Shown here: piece by piece, positions 9,997-19,169 of the stretch | Numbering within the stretch: the first letter of the stretch is position 1 | Layout of the letters: every line of letters starts with the position of its first letter | Source: Balneolia bacterium | GTDB lineage: Bacteria > Bacteroidota > Rhodothermia > Balneolales > Cyclonatronaceae | Direction: 5' to 3' | DNA length: 35,046 nt | Assembly (NCBI GenBank): GCA_003566635.1 | Contig: PXCK01000005.1 | Location: 1-35,046 of the forward strand | Made by a program: the position numbers and the translations under genes | Notes under the pieces: generated by a model | Databases searched by the model: none | What the model was told of the DNA's origin: nothing | The model's input: the letters and a program-made list of their open reading frames with translations, nothing else

Positions 9997-10933
9997 AAAT
10001 GAAATAACACAACTTCTCAAAGAATCAGCTATAAAATTAGAAAATACCATACTTGACTTGAACAACGTACTGAAAATCCAGCTTGGTACTAATCTGAAGC
10101 TAACGGATGTTAATGTTTATAAGTTGGTAAATAAAATCATCGATAATAAACAGGATGTAGTACGAAAATCATCTGTTAAGTTGTACAATAACATACCAGA
10201 CGACCTGACTTTAAAAACCGTTAAATCTTATTTAAAAGCCACCCTTATAACACTCATTTCGAATAGCATAAAATATTCAAGTCCGGAAAGAGATTCATGG
10301 GTAAAAATTTCTTCAAATAAAACCAAAGGATACATTGAAATTAGTGTGGAAGACAATGGCATAGGGATTGACCTGGAAAGACATGGTCGCATTATTTTTG
10401 GTATGTATAAAAGATTCCATAATAAAGATTCAAAGGGAATAGGTTTGTATATTAGTAAAAATCAAGTTGAAGCTTTAGGAGGCGAAATAACGGTTGATAG
10501 CGAAGTAGGTAAAGGTTCAATATTTAGAGTTTTGTTGCCCTATGAAAAATTTAAGGAAATATCTCTAATTGAAGATGACAATGTTCAGATTTTTCTCTTG
10601 AAGAAATTTATTGAAAAGACCAATCTGGTAGAAAGTATTACTTCATTTAAAAATGGGAAAGAGGCATTTAATGAAATGAAAGAACGATCGGAAAAGCTGA
10701 GCGCTTATCCTGATTTAATCTTTCTCGATTTAAATATGCCAGTTTGGTCCGGATGGGATTTTTATGATGCTTTCAAAACCTTGCCGAATTATAAAAACGC
10801 GAGGATTATGATACTTACAAGCTCTCTTAGTGAAGAAGATTATCAAACTGCACTAAAGCACGGCTTGGATGATTCTTATATTGTGAAGCCAATCAACTAT
10901 GAGAAATTGGAAAAAACACTAAAAAGTTTGTGA
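9989..10933 (+). CDS. HATPase + C-terminal receiver domain (C-terminal part of a hybrid histidine kinase, H-box not found)
   Basis: N box LISNSIKYSS, G1 EDNGIGID, G2 SKGIGLYISKNQVEALGG; receiver LIEDD...LIFLDLNMP...ILTSS...VKPI. Confidence 0.9.
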   Translation: MYENEITQLLKESAIKLENTILDLNNVLKIQLGTNLKLTDVNVYKLVNKIIDNKQDVVRKSSVKLYNNIPDDLTLKTVKSYLKATLITLISNSIKYSSPERDSWVKISSNKTKGYIEISVEDNGIGIDLERHGRIIFGMYKRFHNKDSKGIGLYISKNQVEALGGEITVDSEVGKGSIFRVLLPYEKFKEISLIEDDNVQIFLLKKFIEKTNLVESITSFKNGKEAFNEMKERSEKLSAYPDLIFLDLNMPVWSGWDFYDAFKTLPNYKNARIMILTSSLSEEDYQTALKHGLDDSYIVKPINYEKLEKTLKSL

Positions 10934-10947
10934 TTAATCACGAACCA

Positions 10948-11337
10948 TCAATTCAGCAAATGCGAGCGAAGTAAAAATTCCGGGATTCTAACTTTAATGT
11001 AATCCCCGTTATCTTTTTCCATAGTATAAAAACCTTTCATACTGCCTTTCATAGACTTTAACACACAGTAGCTGTTGTATCTGTAGGAAGAACCGGGCTC
11101 AATACGTGGTTGGCGCCCGATGACACCATCGCCTTCTACTTCATTAACCTCACCGGTGCTGTCCATTATTTTCCAATATCTGCTAAGCAACTTTACAGGT
11201 TTATTGCCAAGGTTTTCAATCATCACATAATATGCATAGATGAATTTTTTTCGGATTACATCCGAATCACTCTCTACAAATACAGGTTGAACACTAATTT
11301 TTATATCGTGGGATATTTCCGTAAAAAGTAGTTGCAT
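10948..11337 (-). CDS. apaG: ApaG family protein
   Basis: ISVQPVFVESDSD...FIYAYYVMIENLGNKPVKLLSRYWKIMDSTGEVNEVEGDGVIGRQPRIEPGSSYRYNSYCVLKSMKGSMKGFYTM. Confidence 0.96.
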   Translation of the reverse strand: MQLLFTEISHDIKISVQPVFVESDSDVIRKKFIYAYYVMIENLGNKPVKLLSRYWKIMDSTGEVNEVEGDGVIGRQPRIEPGSSYRYNSYCVLKSMKGSMKGFYTMEKDNGDYIKVRIPEFLLRSHLLN

Positions 11338-11340
11338 AAA

Positions 11341-12399
11341 TTATTGAAGTGGGGTTTCGTCTTCTAAAACAACAGCGGGTTCAAGTGGACGAACCACAAC
11401 ATTATCCCCAACTGCGAATGGCATTCTATTATCGGTATGAACAAGGCAAGCACAATCTTTTAACTTAACATTGTAGGTGATGTCGTGCCCTTTAAATTCC
11501 CTTGTAAGAACAGTACCGCATATACCGCCACAATTGGCAGGAGTCGTTTGTTCTAAAGTTAAGTGCTCGGGTCTTATAGAAATGATCACATTTCCCCGAG
11601 CAGGACGGTCAAGCATAATTGATCCAATTGTAGACTGAGCTTCCAGTCCTGAGGCTTGTGCGTTAAACAAATTGGTTCTACCAAGAAAATTTGCAACAAA
11701 CTTAGTTTTAGGGCGATAGTACACATCCTCCGGAGTACCAATCTGAACAATGCGCCCATTTTCCATAACACCTATCCGGTCGGCTACAGATAATGCTTCT
11801 TCCTGATCGTGCGTTACTAGAACAGCACTCATTTTAGAAGCCTTTAAAATTTTTCTCACCTCGTTACGGGTTGATTCTCTTAGTACGGCATCAAGGTTGG
11901 AAAATGGTTCATCCATTAAAATGATTTCCGGTCTGGGAGCAAGAGCCCTTGCAAGTGCAACACGTTGTTGTTGCCCCCCGGATAACTCCTGTGGCTTCCT
12001 GTCCTTAAAGGACTTCATTCCAATAAGTTCGAGTATTTCAAGAGCACGATGATTACGTTCACCACGACTTAACTTTTGCAACCCAAACATCACATTCTCT
12101 AATACCGTGAGATGTGGGAATAACGCATAATCCTGAAATACGAATCCTATTCCCCGTTTTTCCGGGTTGATGTGATTATAAGGACATTCCAACGTTTGTC
12201 CTTTAAGCTGAATGGAACCTTCGTCAGACCGTTCAAATCCGGCAAGTAAGCGTAAAGTGGTCGTTTTCCCACAGCCGGATGGGCCAAGAATGGCAAAAAT
12301 CTCCTCCTGTTCAACCGTAAAGCTCACCTTGTCAACAATGGGTGGCTCGTTGAAATCGAAATATTTAGTAAGATTGGTAACTCTGAGTAAACAGTCCAT
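11341..12399 (-). CDS. Fe(3+) ABC transporter ATP-binding protein (FbpC-like)
   Basis: Walker A GPSGCGKTT, signature LSGGQQQRVALARALAP, Walker B IILMDEPFSNLD; C-terminal TOBE-like region. Confidence 0.93.
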   Translation of the reverse strand: MDCLLRVTNLTKYFDFNEPPIVDKVSFTVEQEEIFAILGPSGCGKTTTLRLLAGFERSDEGSIQLKGQTLECPYNHINPEKRGIGFVFQDYALFPHLTVLENVMFGLQKLSRGERNHRALEILELIGMKSFKDRKPQELSGGQQQRVALARALAPRPEIILMDEPFSNLDAVLRESTRNEVRKILKASKMSAVLVTHDQEEALSVADRIGVMENGRIVQIGTPEDVYYRPKTKFVANFLGRTNLFNAQASGLEAQSTIGSIMLDRPARGNVIISIRPEHLTLEQTTPANCGGICGTVLTREFKGHDITYNVKLKDCACLVHTDNRMPFAVGDNVVVRPLEPAVVLEDETPLQ

Positions 12400-12402
12400 A
12401 GG

Positions 12403-13974
12403 TTAACTTTTCCATTCGCGGGAAAATAAAATTCCCACGAAAAATACTGAAAAAAACAAAATACTTAATGCAAAAGGCGCAGCTTCTGCAAACATACCTT
12501 CAGCCGAATAACTCCAAACGTTTACTGCAAGTGTATCAAGACCGATAGGAGCTAATAAAAACGTGATAGGAAGTTCTTTCATTGCTGATAAGAAAACAAA
12601 CGACGCCCCCACAATAATTCCATTAAACAATAATGGGAGAGTAGATTTTAAAAAAGCTTTAAAACGGTTCATACCTAATGACATAGCCGCTTCTTCCAGT
12701 TTAGGTGATGCCTGATACAGGGAGCTTCTTACAGGACCAATTGCTTCAGCTAAAAAATGTAGAGCGTAAGCAAAAATTAAAAGGGCAAATGTTTGATATA
12801 AAACCGGAACAACATTTAAACTAAAGAAAATAAAAGCAAGTGCAAGTGCCAGTGGAGGTGTTGCATAACCCAAGTAGGCAAATCGCTGTAGAATATTGGA
12901 TGTACGGGATGGAAATCTAACGGCTATATAAGCCAATGGAATAGCCATTAATACGGAAAGTACAGCCGCCGGTGCCGATACAAGCACAGATGATCGAATG
13001 GCATCTCCAAGGTTAGCCCACACTGCCGGTGATACACCTTGTGCCATCCAATACAAAATGGTAAAAATGGGTATAATAAGAGAGAATAAAATAATAGCAC
13101 CTACAAATCCATAGCTTATCCAGCGGAGTTTGCCGAGTTTGCTTTCCCTCATTTTTCTGCCCGTGCCTGTTCCCGCGCGGTAGAATAACAAACCCTTAAG
13201 CAATTTATACTCTAAAACGAGCACAACAACGGTTATGGAAATGAGGATAAGTGCAATAATAGCAGCATAAATTCGATCAAAAGAAGCGGCATACTGGATG
13301 TATAGTGAATAGCTGAGTGTTTCGAAACGCATGAGTGAAACAGCTCCAAAATCACCCAAAACATAAAGGGTGATAATTAAAATGCCTGCCAAAAAAGATG
13401 GCCGAAGTTGTGGTATGGTTACCTTCCGTAAAATTTGAAACGAACTGTACCCTAAAGATCGGGCAGCCTCTTCGGTGGATGGGTCCAACCCTAAAAAACC
13501 TGCCCGAAGGTTTAAGAATAAATATGGAAAGGTGTATAAGCTTACGGCAAGAAGAGAGCCCCAATATCCGGTTAGTCTGGAGATTTCGAGACCAAACACC
13601 ATTGCTAAAGTACCATTATCGCCTCCCAGACCTAAAATAGCATATGCGACAACATAGCCGGGTAAAGCAAGGGGTAAAACGCCAATCATGGTTATAAACT
13701 TTTTGGCGGGTATATCTGAACGGGTACTTAGCCAAGCTAAAGGATACGAAACAAGTGTAGTTACGACCACCACCCCAAGTGTGAGGGAGACCGTATTCCA
13801 AAAAAGTACGAGGTTACGCTGACGAAACAGTAGCTCCGTAGTTTCTGAGAAATCACCACCCAAAGCTCTTATTATAAGATAAACAAGCGGAATAGAAACT
13901 GCCAGACCGATAAATACGGATGGCAGTAAAAAATACCAGGGTGGAAGTTTTCTAAGAAAATATGGTAATCTCAA
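12403..13974 (-). CDS. Iron ABC transporter permease (FbpB-like, two fused permease units)
   Basis: Two EAA loops (EEAARSLGYSSFQILRKVTIPQLRP; EEAAMSLGMNRFKAFLKSTLPLLFN), many TM segments. Confidence 0.93.
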   Translation of the reverse strand: MRLPYFLRKLPPWYFLLPSVFIGLAVSIPLVYLIIRALGGDFSETTELLFRQRNLVLFWNTVSLTLGVVVVTTLVSYPLAWLSTRSDIPAKKFITMIGVLPLALPGYVVAYAILGLGGDNGTLAMVFGLEISRLTGYWGSLLAVSLYTFPYLFLNLRAGFLGLDPSTEEAARSLGYSSFQILRKVTIPQLRPSFLAGILIITLYVLGDFGAVSLMRFETLSYSLYIQYAASFDRIYAAIIALILISITVVVLVLEYKLLKGLLFYRAGTGTGRKMRESKLGKLRWISYGFVGAIILFSLIIPIFTILYWMAQGVSPAVWANLGDAIRSSVLVSAPAAVLSVLMAIPLAYIAVRFPSRTSNILQRFAYLGYATPPLALALAFIFFSLNVVPVLYQTFALLIFAYALHFLAEAIGPVRSSLYQASPKLEEAAMSLGMNRFKAFLKSTLPLLFNGIIVGASFVFLSAMKELPITFLLAPIGLDTLAVNVWSYSAEGMFAEAAPFALSILFFSVFFVGILFSREWKS

Positions 13975-13984
13975 AAGGGATGAA

Positions 13985-14971
13985 TTAGAGTAAACCTACC
14001 GATCTTAAAAGCCTGAGTGTGGCATCTAAATCACTCAGTAACTCCAAATCCATAGATGGTGAAACTTCAAGGGCTTCAATTAACTTAGAATCGTAATCAT
14101 CCATTCCGTAAATTACCGGGTATTCGAAAGTTTCATTCACGAAATAGCGTTGGATTTCATCCGATAATAAAAATGCTATAAAGCGTTCGGCATTCTCCTT
14201 GTTTCGGCTTGAATTTAACACCCCAACACCTGCAACATTCAGTAAGTTTCCGATATCATTATCTGAAAAGAAAGTCATGTTAACGGTATAAGTAGGGTTT
14301 TCTGACCGCATTCTTTCAATATAATAATGGTTAGTAATACCTAATTCTACTTCGCCTGCCGCTATAGCCTGAATAATTGAATTGTTGTTATTGTATGCAA
14401 CCGCCCCGTTATTTTTCATATCTGTAAGCCATTGTCGTGTTTGCTCTTCACCAAGGTTTTTACGCATAGCTGTTACAAACGATTGGAATGAGGCATTTGC
14501 CGGCGACCATCCAACTTTACCTCTCCATTCAGGCTTGGTTAAATCAAATATGGATTCCGGAAGGTTGTCTTGAGAAACTCTCCGCTCATTATAAGCTAAA
14601 ACGCGAGCTCTGCCACTTGTCGCAACCCATGTACGATCATTATTTTTAAAACCTTCGGGTATTCCGCCCAAAATAGGTTCAGGTAAATTAGCTAACAACC
14701 CTTGGTTGTGAAGTGCGCCAAGAGCGCCTCCATCTTGTCCCCAAAACACATCAGCCGGAGACCTGCGCCCTTCTTCCATTATAGCTACTGCCAATTGTGT
14801 TGTACCTCCAAAACGAATGCGAACATTAATGCCGGTTTCTTCTTCGAACTTTGCAATTATGGGATCAACCAATGCTTTGCTTCTGCCGGAATAAATGGTA
14901 AGCTGCGCTAATGCATCGCCTGTAAAAAACAGAAAGAGGGCAGTAAATAGAATAAAATTATGGAGTTTCAT
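13985..14971 (-). CDS. Fe(3+) ABC transporter substrate-binding protein (FbpA-like)
   Basis: Signal peptide, LTIYSGRSKALVDPIIAKFEEETGINVRIRFGGTTQLAVAI, NVAGVGVLNSSRNKENAERFIAFLLS. Confidence 0.93.
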   Translation of the reverse strand: MKLHNFILFTALFLFFTGDALAQLTIYSGRSKALVDPIIAKFEEETGINVRIRFGGTTQLAVAIMEEGRRSPADVFWGQDGGALGALHNQGLLANLPEPILGGIPEGFKNNDRTWVATSGRARVLAYNERRVSQDNLPESIFDLTKPEWRGKVGWSPANASFQSFVTAMRKNLGEEQTRQWLTDMKNNGAVAYNNNNSIIQAIAAGEVELGITNHYYIERMRSENPTYTVNMTFFSDNDIGNLLNVAGVGVLNSSRNKENAERFIAFLLSDEIQRYFVNETFEYPVIYGMDDYDSKLIEALEVSPSMDLELLSDLDATLRLLRSVGLL

Positions 14972-14986
14972 GAAATTAATGTGTTA

Positions 14987-15001
14987 TTAGACTAAATCTA
15001 A
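14987..15001. promoter_or_regulatory. Candidate metalloregulator operator TTAGA-N5-TCTAA upstream of the iron ABC operon
   Basis: Inverted repeat ttagactaaatctaa, 16 nt 5' of the substrate-binding-protein start. Confidence 0.4.
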
Positions 15002-15133
15002 ATAAAGGTACGAAGTTTTCATGAATTTTTTATGTGATAGAGAAAGGGAATTGGTGGGAGTAACACAGCAATTCTAATCTTTTATTTCAATATTTTGCTA
15101 CATCACCTATACTCAATCTTAAATAGAAGCTCA

Positions 15134-16225
15134 ATGAAAAAAACATCCTTACTCATTATTGCTTTAATCCTTTTTGGTTGCCATGCAATCGAAAGTGAAA
15201 CAATATCACTAGAAGGTATTCCTGTAATTACACCGAATTTGTTGCATGAGTATGATGGTGTATCTGATGATGACTTCTTTGCACATCTCGCATATAAAAC
15301 AATCGTACTTGATGATGGCACTATTTTTCTTGGCGACCGTGAAACGAACAGAATTTATAAAATTAAGTCAAATGGTAATTTGGTAGATGTACTAGCACGT
15401 GAAGGCAGAGGACCCGGTGAGTTCCGAGATATCACTTCAATTAGCCGCTCATTTGATGGTTCAGTTATAGTGTATGATCAATTCAATTCGAAAGTTATTC
15501 GATTTGACCAAAGTGGTAATTTTATGGGAGAATATGTAATCAGAAGCAGGGGCGAGGGTATGCTCACTGAAGTTTTTGATATTAATGAAGAACAATTATT
15601 ACTGACTTACAGAATATTAGGAGATTTCAACCAAAGTGGTGTAAATCCTCAACAACATATCGTAGCCTATCAAAAAGAAACTGAGGTGTTTCAAGATTAT
15701 ATTTCCATAGCATCTAATCCAATTGCATGGATTTTGATGGATGGTCAACCGGTTGGTGGAAGGGTTGTTCCGTTCACTGCAGCCAACCTTCTTTATTTTA
15801 ACCATTCCGATGCATCTATTTACTCATATTATTCCGATGGTACAAAAATTGTCCAATTATCAGCAGATTTTGATACGCTCAGTACAGTTAGATTTGAATT
15901 AACCGCCGAAATCTTATCAGAAGAAGATATCACCGAATTGAGAGATGACACTTCTCCGGACCAATGGCCTTCATTAGCAATATTGCTTCCTGAGTACAAA
16001 GCGATAGCTGAGGATTTTAAACTTGATGATGAAAATAGATTCTGGTTACGTCTCAACCATAGAAGTGATTACCAAAAATGGTTAGTTCTGTCATCATCAG
16101 GTGAAAAACTTGCCATTGTACAGTTTCCGGAAAGTGGCATTCTCACACATATTTCAAGTCAGCATATTGGGTACAGACTTGATGATCATTTATTTGGGAT
16201 TTTTGAGACTATAAATCTACCCTAA
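15134..16225 (+). CDS. 6-bladed beta-propeller lipoprotein
   Basis: Start placed at the internal ATG giving MKKTSLLIIALILFGCHA lipobox; repeated propeller-like LAREGRGPGEFRDITSISRSFDGSVIVYDQFNSKVIRFDQSG. Confidence 0.85.
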   Translation: MKKTSLLIIALILFGCHAIESETISLEGIPVITPNLLHEYDGVSDDDFFAHLAYKTIVLDDGTIFLGDRETNRIYKIKSNGNLVDVLAREGRGPGEFRDITSISRSFDGSVIVYDQFNSKVIRFDQSGNFMGEYVIRSRGEGMLTEVFDINEEQLLLTYRILGDFNQSGVNPQQHIVAYQKETEVFQDYISIASNPIAWILMDGQPVGGRVVPFTAANLLYFNHSDASIYSYYSDGTKIVQLSADFDTLSTVRFELTAEILSEEDITELRDDTSPDQWPSLAILLPEYKAIAEDFKLDDENRFWLRLNHRSDYQKWLVLSSSGEKLAIVQFPESGILTHISSQHIGYRLDDHLFGIFETINLP

Positions 16226-16315
16226 CCCCGGCAATCGAGTCAACTATCAGTCTCTCAATTAAATTCAAATTATTATTAACTTCTCTTTTTTTCTAAATCG
16301 AACTTTTATTTAAAA

Positions 16316-18262
16316 ATGAAGCATTCAATCGTGTTAATCGCCCTTTTGGGACTTACTTTTTATGGGTATAAAACCTCAGTCTTTGCACAAGAATCTGATA
16401 CTACAATAACCATGCAGGTAGATTTATCATCTGTGGTAGTGAGCGCGCAGCGAACGCCTGTTATGCGGGGTGAGCTCATGCGGTCGGTTCAGGTAATTAC
16501 CGCGGCTGAAATCCGCCAAAGTGGCGCCAATGATTTAGCCGGTGTGCTGGAACATGTGCGTGGCGTGGATATCCGAAAACGAGGTACATTCGGGATGCAG
16601 GCGGATGTCAGTATTCGTGGCGGCACATTCGATCAAACCCTCATTTTGCTAAACGGCGTGAACATCACTGATCCCCAAACCGGCCACCATAATTTAAACG
16701 TACCTGTAGATTTGGAAACCATCGAACGGATTGAGGTGCTTCATGGTCCCGGTGCCAGAGTTTTTGGGCCTAATGCCTTTAACGGAGCCATCAATATTAT
16801 TACCAAACAACCGGGCAAACAAAATGCTACGCTGCGGCTGACGGGCGGTGAGCACATGTTCGGTGCAATATCGGCAACGGCTGGACTTACCACCGGGCCG
16901 GTATCTCATTTTTTATCCGTAAGCGGTTTAACAAGTGATGGCTTTACAAATAATACAGACTTCAAATCCGAAAACATCTTCTACAGGTCGAACCTACAAA
17001 CCGATGCCGGTCGCCTTGATCTACAAGCCGGATATAACCAAAAAGCATTTGGAGCGAACAGTTTTTACACGCCTCGTTTTCCTGATCAATACGAGCAGAC
17101 AAGAGCGGGATTTCTGTCTTTAAGGTGGCTTCCCGATGGAGGGATAAACCTTTCCCCGACCGTTTATTGGCGTCGTCACCATGACCGCTTTGAGCTTTTT
17201 CGGGATGAAGCCCCCGTCTGGTACACCACCCACAATTATCACCGCACGGATATTTTGGGGGCATCCGTAAATTGGGTGCACGTTTCTCAATTTGGAACCA
17301 CCGCGCTCGGACTCGATTACCGTTATGAGCATATTTTTAGTAATGTTTTGGGGGATGAGATGTCCTCGCCCTTGCCGGTGCCCGGCTACGAAGACGCGTT
17401 TTTTACCAACTCCTACGACCGCAACACTTACAGCCTGATGGCCGAGCAAACGGTTCAGTATGGGGATGTTACCGTGAGTGGCGGAACCCTGGTTTTTGTG
17501 AACACAGAACTGGATAATAACGTGAGTTTCTTCCCCGGTTTGGATATCGGCTGGCAGGTAAATCCCAACTGGAGGATGTACACCACAGCAAACCGCACGC
17601 TCCGTTTACCCACCTTCACTGATTTGTTTTATGAAGGTCCCGATAATCTCGGAAATCCCGACTTAAAACCCGAAGAGGCCATTTCTGTAGAGGCCGGCGT
17701 GAAACTCAATTACGGCAGGTTTAGCGCTGATGCGGCTTTATTCAGAAGATGGGGTACCAATATGATAGACTGGGTTCGCGCCCCCGGTGATCCGGTTTGG
17801 AGAAGTGAAAACCTCACGGATGTAGTCATTACCGGTGTAGAAACGGGCGTTACCTTTTTACTACCGTATGATGACAGGGCAAGACTCTCTGTACAATACG
17901 GATATAATCATGCTGACAGATCAAGTGGTGATTTGGTTTCTAATTACGCACTCGATTTTCTTCGAAATAAGGTGGATGTCGTGTATTCTACGCCTGTCCT
18001 CAGAGACGGCGGCATAAACCTTTCAGCTTCCTGGCTCGACAGAAATGGCTCCTATCTGGTATTTGATGGAATAGATTTTACCGGTGAATCTGACTTTGAA
18101 GCCCAATGGGTCGTAAACGCCAAAGCGCATTGGAATGTTCAATCGGTGCAGCTTTTTGGTGAGGTTTCCAATCTATTTGCCACCCAATACGCACCCATAG
18201 CAAATGTCCCTCAACCAGGTCGTTGGGTACGTTTTGGCATTGCAACACAATTTTCTTATTGA
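16316..18262 (+). CDS. TonB-dependent receptor
   Basis: Plug domain VVVSAQRTPVMRGELMRSVQVITAAEI...DVSIRGGTFDQTLILLNGVNITDPQTGHHN...GANAFNGAINIITK-like motif; C-terminal barrel ending ATQFSY. Confidence 0.95.
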   Translation: MKHSIVLIALLGLTFYGYKTSVFAQESDTTITMQVDLSSVVVSAQRTPVMRGELMRSVQVITAAEIRQSGANDLAGVLEHVRGVDIRKRGTFGMQADVSIRGGTFDQTLILLNGVNITDPQTGHHNLNVPVDLETIERIEVLHGPGARVFGPNAFNGAINIITKQPGKQNATLRLTGGEHMFGAISATAGLTTGPVSHFLSVSGLTSDGFTNNTDFKSENIFYRSNLQTDAGRLDLQAGYNQKAFGANSFYTPRFPDQYEQTRAGFLSLRWLPDGGINLSPTVYWRRHHDRFELFRDEAPVWYTTHNYHRTDILGASVNWVHVSQFGTTALGLDYRYEHIFSNVLGDEMSSPLPVPGYEDAFFTNSYDRNTYSLMAEQTVQYGDVTVSGGTLVFVNTELDNNVSFFPGLDIGWQVNPNWRMYTTANRTLRLPTFTDLFYEGPDNLGNPDLKPEEAISVEAGVKLNYGRFSADAALFRRWGTNMIDWVRAPGDPVWRSENLTDVVITGVETGVTFLLPYDDRARLSVQYGYNHADRSSGDLVSNYALDFLRNKVDVVYSTPVLRDGGINLSASWLDRNGSYLVFDGIDFTGESDFEAQWVVNAKAHWNVQSVQLFGEVSNLFATQYAPIANVPQPGRWVRFGIATQFSY

Positions 18263-18268
18263 TTATAA

Positions 18269-18530
18269 CTAGCCCGGATTATTCACCAAAAAATTTTCTT
18301 GGTAGCAAGGCGAAGGTGGAAAATCAGCGGAAGGGTACCTAAATACCCTGAGTATGACTTTTTCAACTTCAACGCAGCTAGCATGGAATAGCACTTCGTG
18401 GGAATCGCTTCGCTCGGAGTGCAGCATTTTAACCACACTCAAATTTGAGTGAGTGTGATATCTTTCTATATATAATATTTTTAATAGCATAAGATTCAAA
18501 TTTCATGCTTTCGTGAATAATTCGGGCTAG
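18269..18530. mobile_element. TIR-bounded ~262-bp non-coding (MITE-like) element
   Basis: 18-bp terminal inverted repeats ctagcccggattattcac (18269-18286) and gtgaataattcgggctag (18513-18530), 17/18 matching; left end shared with the repeat at 2175. Confidence 0.55.
18273..18328. repeat. Dispersed intergenic repeat, copy B (56 bp identical to 2175-2230)
   Basis: Direct comparison of the two sites. Confidence 0.9.
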
Positions 18531-18559
18531 AATATTGCCAAATAATCCTTGCTAATTCG

Positions 18560-18985
18560 TAACTGGTTGGGGTGTTCCGGTTGTTTTCCGTAGTGATATG
18601 GACGTAATTGGTAGGGATAATCCGAATACTGCGCGTGGTTTAATTTGTTGGGGCGTTTCAGAAAATGTCCATGGTGGTAATTTATATTGGCGACGTTTTT
18701 TTGTAGGGTCATTGGTAATTTATAGGGGTTCTTGTATAGACGTTAATTCATAGGGGCATTGCATTTCGTAAGGACGATTTCGTAGGGACGTTGCATGCAA
18801 CGTCCCTACGAAATTAACGCCTTTACCATGCAACGTCCCCACAATTTGACACCATTACCACCAACGTCCCTACGAATTACACCGATACCACTGTTACCCT
18901 TTACGGCTAACGTCCAATATCGCAACCTCTGTTGCTGCCGTCTACCGATATCTGCAACGTCCCTACAAATTGACACCGTTATCAT
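18560..18985. repeat. Convergent array of degenerate 'caacgtccctacaaattgacacc' repeat units centred on the palindrome
   Basis: Right side: units at 18798, 18831, 18862, 18907 (degenerate), 18955; left side: reverse-complement-type units (gttggggcgttt, gtagggtcattggtaattta, taggggttc, taggggcattg, gtaaggacg). Confidence 0.75.
18777..18814. repeat. Perfect 38-bp palindrome
   Basis: atttcgtagggacgttgca|tgcaacgtccctacgaaat, 19-bp arms with no mismatch. Confidence 0.92.
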
Positions 18986-19169
18986 AATCACACAATGCCA
19001 TCAAAGCTTGATACCTCAAATATCCCTACTAACCACCACGGAAACGGGAATAGGAATCTCACTTAAACACGACCGAATGACCTAAATTTCACCAAAACCA
19101 AATAACCTTTCAACCATAAAGTGCCAAGTAGCAATTACAATTTCGGTACATCAAAATAAAAAAACTGGG

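Noticed and set aside
13352-13801. Several overlapping small ORFs in the iron permease region
   Set aside because: Shadow frames of the clear FbpB-like permease
17120-17449. 109-aa antisense ORF in the GC-rich TonB receptor (and 16962..17264)
   Set aside because: Stop-poor shadow frames expected in a higher-GC gene; no domain features
18798-18985. Possible CRISPR array (repeated caacgtccctac)
   Set aside because: Units diverge, spacing varies (31-48 bp), the flanking 'spacers' are themselves related, orientation flips at the palindrome, and no cas genes are present
18795-19085. 96-aa ORF on + strand
   Set aside because: Lies in the degenerate repeat array; low-complexity PLPP/TSL protein with no family features; artefact of a stop-poor repeat
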